Below, in pieces: positions 59,161-64,000 of a DNA stretch of 64,000 nt. This stretch comes from Actinomycetes bacterium. Its GTDB lineage: Bacteria > Actinomycetota > Acidimicrobiia > Acidimicrobiales > Ilumatobacteraceae. The notes under the pieces were generated by a model that worked only from the letters and a program-made list of their open reading frames with translations, had not been told where the DNA came from and searched no databases. The translations under genes were made by a program, and so were the position numbers. Each line of letters starts with the position of its first letter. The first letter of the stretch is position 1. The stretch covers positions 62,001 to 126,000 of the forward strand of contig JANXUF010000033.1 in assembly GCA_025356335.1 (NCBI GenBank), read 5' to 3'.

Positions 59161-59613
59161 TCAGGCCACCGATTGCAGGGTCCTTCGCCGCATCTGCACG
59201 GTCCTCCACGCCAACGCCGTGGCGACGAGCATGATCACCAGACCGAGTAGTTCGTCCACGAGCGAGAACGTGGCCCAAGGCGCGCCGAGGGTTTCGTCGT
59301 AGCCGAACAGTCCCCACCTGATGCTGACGAGCAGTCCGGCGACCGACGCCGCCATGTAGGCGGCACCGCCGGCGGGCGCCAGCGGATGGGACACGACAGC
59401 GACGACGAGGCCGAGTAGACAGCCGATGATTCCCTGGAGCAGGAACAGGACGCCGATCGTGGGGACCGCCCGATAGCCGTCCGTTCGTCCCCACAGGTAC
59501 AGGTGCACGACTCCCGAGGCGACGATCGTCAACGCACCGAGTACGCCGAGCACCCTGAGCGCTACGTGGGCCGAATCCAGTCGGTCAGCGGTCTCGGTGC
59601 GTCGGTCGGACAC
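59161..59613 (-). CDS. DUF4383-like membrane protein
   Basis: Four hydrophobic segments; compact membrane protein adjacent to the cupredoxin gene. Confidence 0.5.
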   Translation of the reverse strand: MSDRRTETADRLDSAHVALRVLGVLGALTIVASGVVHLYLWGRTDGYRAVPTIGVLFLLQGIIGCLLGLVVAVVSHPLAPAGGAAYMAASVAGLLVSIRWGLFGYDETLGAPWATFSLVDELLGLVIMLVATALAWRTVQMRRRTLQSVA

Positions 59614-59614
59614 G

Positions 59615-60184
59615 TCAGCTCACCGTGATCGTCATGTCCATGCCCTTGCCCTTGTGCGTCGGGATGGCGCAATAGACGTCGTAGGTACCGGGCTTCAGGG
59701 TGACGGTCAGCTTGCCGCTCGCGCCACCGACGAAGGTGTCGGAGATCACGTTGGCGACGTCAGGGCCGTTGATGGCGAGGTTGTGCTTGAACTTCCCGGC
59801 GTTGCTCACGTCGAAGGTGTAGGTCCCTGCCTTCATCGTCGCCGACAGGCCATCGATCTTGTATTCGGTCTCGGTGACCGCTACCGCTGTGCCGGCTGCG
59901 GCTGCGGTTCCAGCTGCCGTACCGGTTGCGGCAGTCGTGCCGTCCGCAACCGTGGTCGCCGCAGCGGGCGAGGTCGTGGCCGCAGCAGGCGTCGTGGCAG
60001 CGGCAGGCGAGGTGGCAGCGGCAGGCGAGGTGGCAGCCGTAGTCGCGACTGCCGCGGCCGTCGCGGCCGTCGTTGTCGCCGCCTTGGTGCTGCTGGAGCC
60101 GCAGGCGGCAAGCGCCACGGCCGAGGCGGCGCAGACGCCGAGGAGGAGTCGTCGATGGATGGAAGGTGATGTTGATCGTGCCAT
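59615..60184 (-). CDS. Cupredoxin-like lipoprotein with Ala/Thr/Pro linker
   Basis: Lipobox ALAACGSS; C-term FKHNLAINGPD...LKPGTYDVYCAIPTHKGKGMDMTITV (His, Cys, His, Met copper-site pattern). Confidence 0.88.
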   Translation of the reverse strand: MARSTSPSIHRRLLLGVCAASAVALAACGSSSTKAATTTAATAAAVATTAATSPAAATSPAAATTPAAATTSPAAATTVADGTTAATGTAAGTAAAAGTAVAVTETEYKIDGLSATMKAGTYTFDVSNAGKFKHNLAINGPDVANVISDTFVGGASGKLTVTLKPGTYDVYCAIPTHKGKGMDMTITVS

Positions 60185-60229
60185 GGACCGATCATCGATC
60201 CGGCGATTGTGACCCCGCTGTGAGTTCGG

Positions 60230-61753
60230 TTACCGCGTCGATCGATCGACCGGCAGCGGTCGATCTGCCGACAGCGGGAAATCGGCGCCATTCGGCTGAT
60301 CGACGAGGACCTGATCGACGAGGACCTGATCGACGAGAAGCGGGAGCGTGATGCGGAAGACCGCTCCTCCGCCGTGGTGGTCGCTCACCGACGCATTCCC
60401 GCCGTGTGCTGCGGCAATGGCGGCAACGATCGCCAGCCCGAGTCCGGCACCGCCGCTCTCCCTGGCGCGCGATGGATCGGCACGGTAGAAGCGTTCGAAG
60501 ACCCTGGCGCCATCCTGCGCACTGAGACCGGGACCACGATCGCTGACTTCGAGGATCGCAACCGCTGCATCGCTGGACACCGTTACCACGACCGGCGCGG
60601 TCGGCGGCGTGTGCGTCCTGACGTTCGTCAAGAGGTTGTCGATCAGTTGCCGGAGTCGATCCTGGTCACCGACGACTTCGACGGAACCGGTGACTCGCAG
60701 GTCGATCCGTCGCTGTGGATCGAGCACCCTGGCGGCATCGGTGGCATCCGCAGCGAGCGCTCCGATATCGACAGGCTGGTGGTCCAACGGGCGGCCCTCG
60801 TCCAGTCGCGTCAGCAGCAGCAGATCGTCGACGAGTCGTCCGAGTCGTCGCGACTCATGCTCGATTCGCTGCATGACATGTGCCGTGTCGTCTGGCTGAC
60901 GACCAGCACGGCGACGGTGAAGTTCGGCGTACGCTCGGATCGCTGCGATCGGCGTGCGCAGTTCGTGTGACGCGTCGGCGGCGAATCGACGCAGCCGGTC
61001 CTCCGACTGCCGCAGTCGCTCCTCCGAGGCCTTGCGCTCGGCGAATGATGTCTCCAATCGACCGAGCATCGTGTTGAGTACTCGTGCCAATCTGCCGACC
61101 TCGGTGTTCGCCTCAGCGCCCGGCAACCGTTCGGTGAGGTTCTCCTCGGCGATCGTCTCGGCCGCTGCCTCGATACGCACGAGCGGACGCAATCCGAGCT
61201 GGACGAGCCACATGCCTCCCAACGCAGCGATGATCAGGATGATGCCGCCGGCAACGAATTCGACGACGAGGAGCTGATGCAGCGTCTGCTCGGTTTCCTG
61301 CTGAGACGCTGCAAGTACGAAGACGCCGCCCGTCCCCGATGACGCCAACATCACCCGGAACCCTGAGCTCCCGGACTGTGCTGCCGGCACTCCGAAGCGG
61401 GCGATCGGACCGAGATAGCCGGCGCCGGCCAACGGAGGTAACGTCGCCGGCAGAGCTGGCGACGTCGGTGTGGCGAGCCATGCGTACCCCTGGTTCTCGA
61501 CGACCACACCGCCGTCTGCGCTGCGCAGCTGCGACCAGATGCCGGGTGCCGATGCCCCGAGTTCCTTGGCGTCGAATGTCGTCGGTGCTGCCATCAACAC
61601 ACGTTTGGCGTTGGACGCCGCCGCATCGAGCTGCGAATCGGTCCGTTTCATCAGAAACGCGGACAGCGACGAATACGTCACGAACCCGGCAATGGTCAGG
61701 CCGGCAGCGACGAGCACGAGGCTGAGCACGAGGAGGCGGAGCCGAAGGGACAC
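60230..61753 (-). CDS. Sensor histidine kinase
   Basis: HisKA FAADASHELRTPIAAIRAYAELHRR; SDRGPGLS; GGAGLGLAIVAAIAAAHGG. Confidence 0.95.
   Translation of the reverse strand: MSLRLRLLVLSLVLVAAGLTIAGFVTYSSLSAFLMKRTDSQLDAAASNAKRVLMAAPTTFDAKELGASAPGIWSQLRSADGGVVVENQGYAWLATPTSPALPATLPPLAGAGYLGPIARFGVPAAQSGSSGFRVMLASSGTGGVFVLAASQQETEQTLHQLLVVEFVAGGIILIIAALGGMWLVQLGLRPLVRIEAAAETIAEENLTERLPGAEANTEVGRLARVLNTMLGRLETSFAERKASEERLRQSEDRLRRFAADASHELRTPIAAIRAYAELHRRRAGRQPDDTAHVMQRIEHESRRLGRLVDDLLLLTRLDEGRPLDHQPVDIGALAADATDAARVLDPQRRIDLRVTGSVEVVGDQDRLRQLIDNLLTNVRTHTPPTAPVVVTVSSDAAVAILEVSDRGPGLSAQDGARVFERFYRADPSRARESGGAGLGLAIVAAIAAAHGGNASVSDHHGGGAVFRITLPLLVDQVLVDQVLVDQPNGADFPLSADRPLPVDRSTR
60296..60337. repeat. 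15-bp in-frame tandem repeat in histidine kinase C-terminus
   Basis: CTGATCGACGAGGAC x2 plus CTGATCGACGAG; encodes LVDQVLVDQVLVDQ. Confidence 0.95.
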
Positions 61754-61756
61754 GGC

Positions 61757-62455
61757 TCAGTCGATCACCGGGCGGAAGATGTAGCCGACGAGCCTGACCG
61801 TGTGGATCAGCGGTTCGCCGAGACGATCGAGCTTCTTGCGCAGGTAGCTGACATAGGTTTCGACGACGTTTTCGTCGACCGCGAAGTCGTCGGCCCACAC
61901 GGATGCGAGGATCTGGGTCTTCGAGAGCACAAATCGCGGATTCGTCATGAAGTAGCGGAGCAGGCCGAACTCGGTGGCCGTGAGATGCACGCTCGACCCG
62001 TTGCGCCAGACCTCGTGGGCCATCGTGTCCATCAGCACATCGCCGACCCGAAGCACTTCGACGTCGCCGTCGCGCCGGCGTGTCCTGCGCAGAATCGCAT
62101 GCGCCCTGGCAACGACCTCGTCGAGGCTGAACGGCTTCGTCATGTAGTCGTCGCCGCCGATTCGCAACCCGACGACCCGATCCTCGACCGTGTCCCGGGC
62201 GGTCAGGAACAGGACGGCGACGTCCCGACCCTCTGCACGAAGCCGTCTGGTCACCTCGATGCCGTCGAGATCAGGCAGCATCACATCGAGCACGATCAGA
62301 TCGGGGTGCCTGGCCATCGCCGTGGCGATCGCCGACCGCCCGGTGATCGCCGTCTCGACCTCGAAACCCTCGTCGCGCAACACTTCCGACACTGTCTCGA
62401 GTATCGACTGCTCGTCGTCCACCACGAGGATGGTCATCGCTCTTGGCTGCATCAT
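61757..62455 (-). CDS. OmpR-family response regulator
   Basis: VVDDEQSILETVSEVLRDEGFEVETA, LDVMLPDLDGIEVTRRLR, FLTARD, TKPFSLDEVVARAHAILRRTRR; paired with the kinase. Confidence 0.95.
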   Translation of the reverse strand: MMQPRAMTILVVDDEQSILETVSEVLRDEGFEVETAITGRSAIATAMARHPDLIVLDVMLPDLDGIEVTRRLRAEGRDVAVLFLTARDTVEDRVVGLRIGGDDYMTKPFSLDEVVARAHAILRRTRRRDGDVEVLRVGDVLMDTMAHEVWRNGSSVHLTATEFGLLRYFMTNPRFVLSKTQILASVWADDFAVDENVVETYVSYLRKKLDRLGEPLIHTVRLVGYIFRPVID

Positions 62456-62568
62456 CCCTCCTCGTCTGGACTGTCGCCGCCATCGTTGTGACCCAGCTGT
62501 GAAGCCGGGTCAAACCATCGCCCCGCCTGTGCACGACCGTACTCCTCCGATCAGGACCGGCGCGTTCG

Positions 62569-63852
62569 TCAGAGTTCGTGTTCTGCCAGCGAGCGGAATT
62601 CGTCCGGGACCGATCCATGCTCGGAGAAGGTGACGGACGCATAGCCGACAGCGGTATGACCGAAGCGTTTGCGGACAGCGTCCATCGATTGATCGATTGC
62701 CCATCTCGCCGTGCCGAGGCGTGAGCCGGAACGGAGCTGGTCATCGGCCAGGACTGGTAGTTCGAGTTGCAGCACCGGCTGATCGACCAACTTGGAGACC
62801 GATATCGCCAGCAGCGAGAGCTGCCGCCGGTGACCGGTCACATCTCCGACCACGTTCCCCGGCGCATCCCCGAAGACGTCGCGTAGCGCGCCGTGGACCA
62901 GTTCCTCGGCGACCTCGGTGAGCGTCAATGTCGCCGAGATCGGATCGGGGAAGGTTCGCGACCTGGTCACGGCATGCATGTCGGCGAAGCGGACCCTCAC
63001 TGTCACCGTTCTCCCGGCGCGCTGCTTCGCTCGCAGTCTGCTGGCTACCCGGTCGGCGAGGTGCCCGAGCACCGTACGGACGAGCTCGGCAGTGACATCG
63101 CGCCGGCCGAACGCCGACTGTGCCCCCACCGACGCCGCCCGTCCATTCGCCTGCACCCGACGGTGATCCTCGTTGTTCGCCAGCGCGCCGACCTTGGCGC
63201 CGAGGGCGCGTCCGAGCATCGATCTCAATGCGTCGTCAGACGAGTTCGCCAACTGCCCGATCGTTGTGATGCCGCGTCCAGCGAGGTGGCGCTGGGTCAC
63301 CTGGCCGATGCCCCACACCAGGCCGACGGGAAGCGGATCGAGGAATGCCTGCTCGCCGTCGGGATCGACGATCACGATGCCGTCCGGCTTGGCGACCTGT
63401 GAGGCGATCTTGGCGAGATGCTTGGTCCTCGCGGCACCGACAGAGATCGGCAGGCCCAGTTCGAGGCGTACTCGTCGACGTATCTGCTCCCCGATCTGGC
63501 CAACCGTTCCGAACAGCTTCAGGGCGCCGCTGACGTCGAGGAAGGCCTCATCGATCGAGACGCGCTGCACGAGCGGGGTGAAGTCGTCGAGTATCGCCAT
63601 CACCTGATCCCCGAGACGCTGGTACATCGAGAAGTGCCCGTTGACGAAAATCAGTCGGGGACAGAGTCGCTTGGCGGCGAAACCCGACATTCCTCCTCTG
63701 ACGCCGAACTCTCTGGCTTCGTACGATGCGGCGAGCACGACGCCTCCGCCGACGGCGATCGGCAGCCCGCGCAGTGATGGCTCGAGCATCTGCTCGACCG
63801 ATGCGTAGAACGCGTCGAGGTCGGCGTGGAGAATCGTCGCACCAGCGGACAC
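62569..63852 (-). CDS. dinB: DNA polymerase IV (Y-family)
   Basis: ILHADLDAFYASVEQMLEPSLRGLPIAVGGGVVLAASYEAREFGVRGGM; VSIDEAFLDVSG; KHLAKIASQVAKPDGI. Confidence 0.96.
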   Translation of the reverse strand: MSAGATILHADLDAFYASVEQMLEPSLRGLPIAVGGGVVLAASYEAREFGVRGGMSGFAAKRLCPRLIFVNGHFSMYQRLGDQVMAILDDFTPLVQRVSIDEAFLDVSGALKLFGTVGQIGEQIRRRVRLELGLPISVGAARTKHLAKIASQVAKPDGIVIVDPDGEQAFLDPLPVGLVWGIGQVTQRHLAGRGITTIGQLANSSDDALRSMLGRALGAKVGALANNEDHRRVQANGRAASVGAQSAFGRRDVTAELVRTVLGHLADRVASRLRAKQRAGRTVTVRVRFADMHAVTRSRTFPDPISATLTLTEVAEELVHGALRDVFGDAPGNVVGDVTGHRRQLSLLAISVSKLVDQPVLQLELPVLADDQLRSGSRLGTARWAIDQSMDAVRKRFGHTAVGYASVTFSEHGSVPDEFRSLAEHEL

Positions 63853-63866
63853 GATCGACAGACTAC

Positions 63867-63882
63867 TCGAACGTTTGTTCGC
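63867..63882. promoter_or_regulatory. LexA (SOS) box upstream of dinB
   Basis: TCGAAC-GTTT-GTTCGC; matches the Gram-positive/actinobacterial TCGAAC-N4-GTTCGA consensus with one mismatch, 15 bp upstream of the start. Confidence 0.75.
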
Positions 63883-64000
63883 AGTCTGCCGCGCGCCGCG
63901 AGGCGAAGAGCGGCGGCCGTCCTCGCCCGTCCCGAGGAGCGTTGTGGATCAGCCAACACCGCACCGGCGGGATGCTCGCTGTCAGACCGTGAGCATCGAC

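Overview
High-GC (about 60-65% by eye), gene-dense bacterial chromosome segment. Mycothiol synthase, two LLM/F420-type oxidoreductases, a DUF3499-type protein, a SigB-type sigma module and a TCGAAC-N4-GTTCGC SOS-like box suggest Actinomycetota, perhaps an Acidimicrobiia-like lineage (inference). Most of the window is ordinary: rpsO-pnp-M16 protease-dapB; hisF / hisI-trpE-ygfZ-DUF503-rbfA-truB-ribF; hisC-hisB-hisH-hisA; groES; glnD; prfC; tpx; nth; mshD; pepF-like; rlmN; PutA; dinB; ABC transporters; two two-component systems; a P450. No rRNA, tRNA, CRISPR array or classical transposase was seen. The most interesting signals are intergenic. (1) A DUF559/Vsr-like nuclease gene (25958-26977, -) is tightly bracketed by two 74-bp inverted repeats (57/74 identical by hand, no gaps). 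Each repeat is itself bounded by ATCGAGTA...TACTCGAT, so the unit resembles a palindrome-flanked mobile unit without a transposase. (2) Other intergenic palindromes or arrays use a similar CCGAGT...ACTCGG boundary, including two homologous 47-bp copies upstream of groES and rlmN and a 19/21-bp array at about 50.74-50.92 kb. (3) A candidate small structured RNA with a good minus-strand promoter lies at about 37.31-37.45 kb. (4) A chorismate mutase-like domain is fused to an HPPD-like VOC domain that appears to lack a metal ligand. (5) A partner-switching sigma operon encodes an anti-sigma protein with eroded ATP-binding motifs. Coordinates and alignments were made by hand; start codons are often uncertain.
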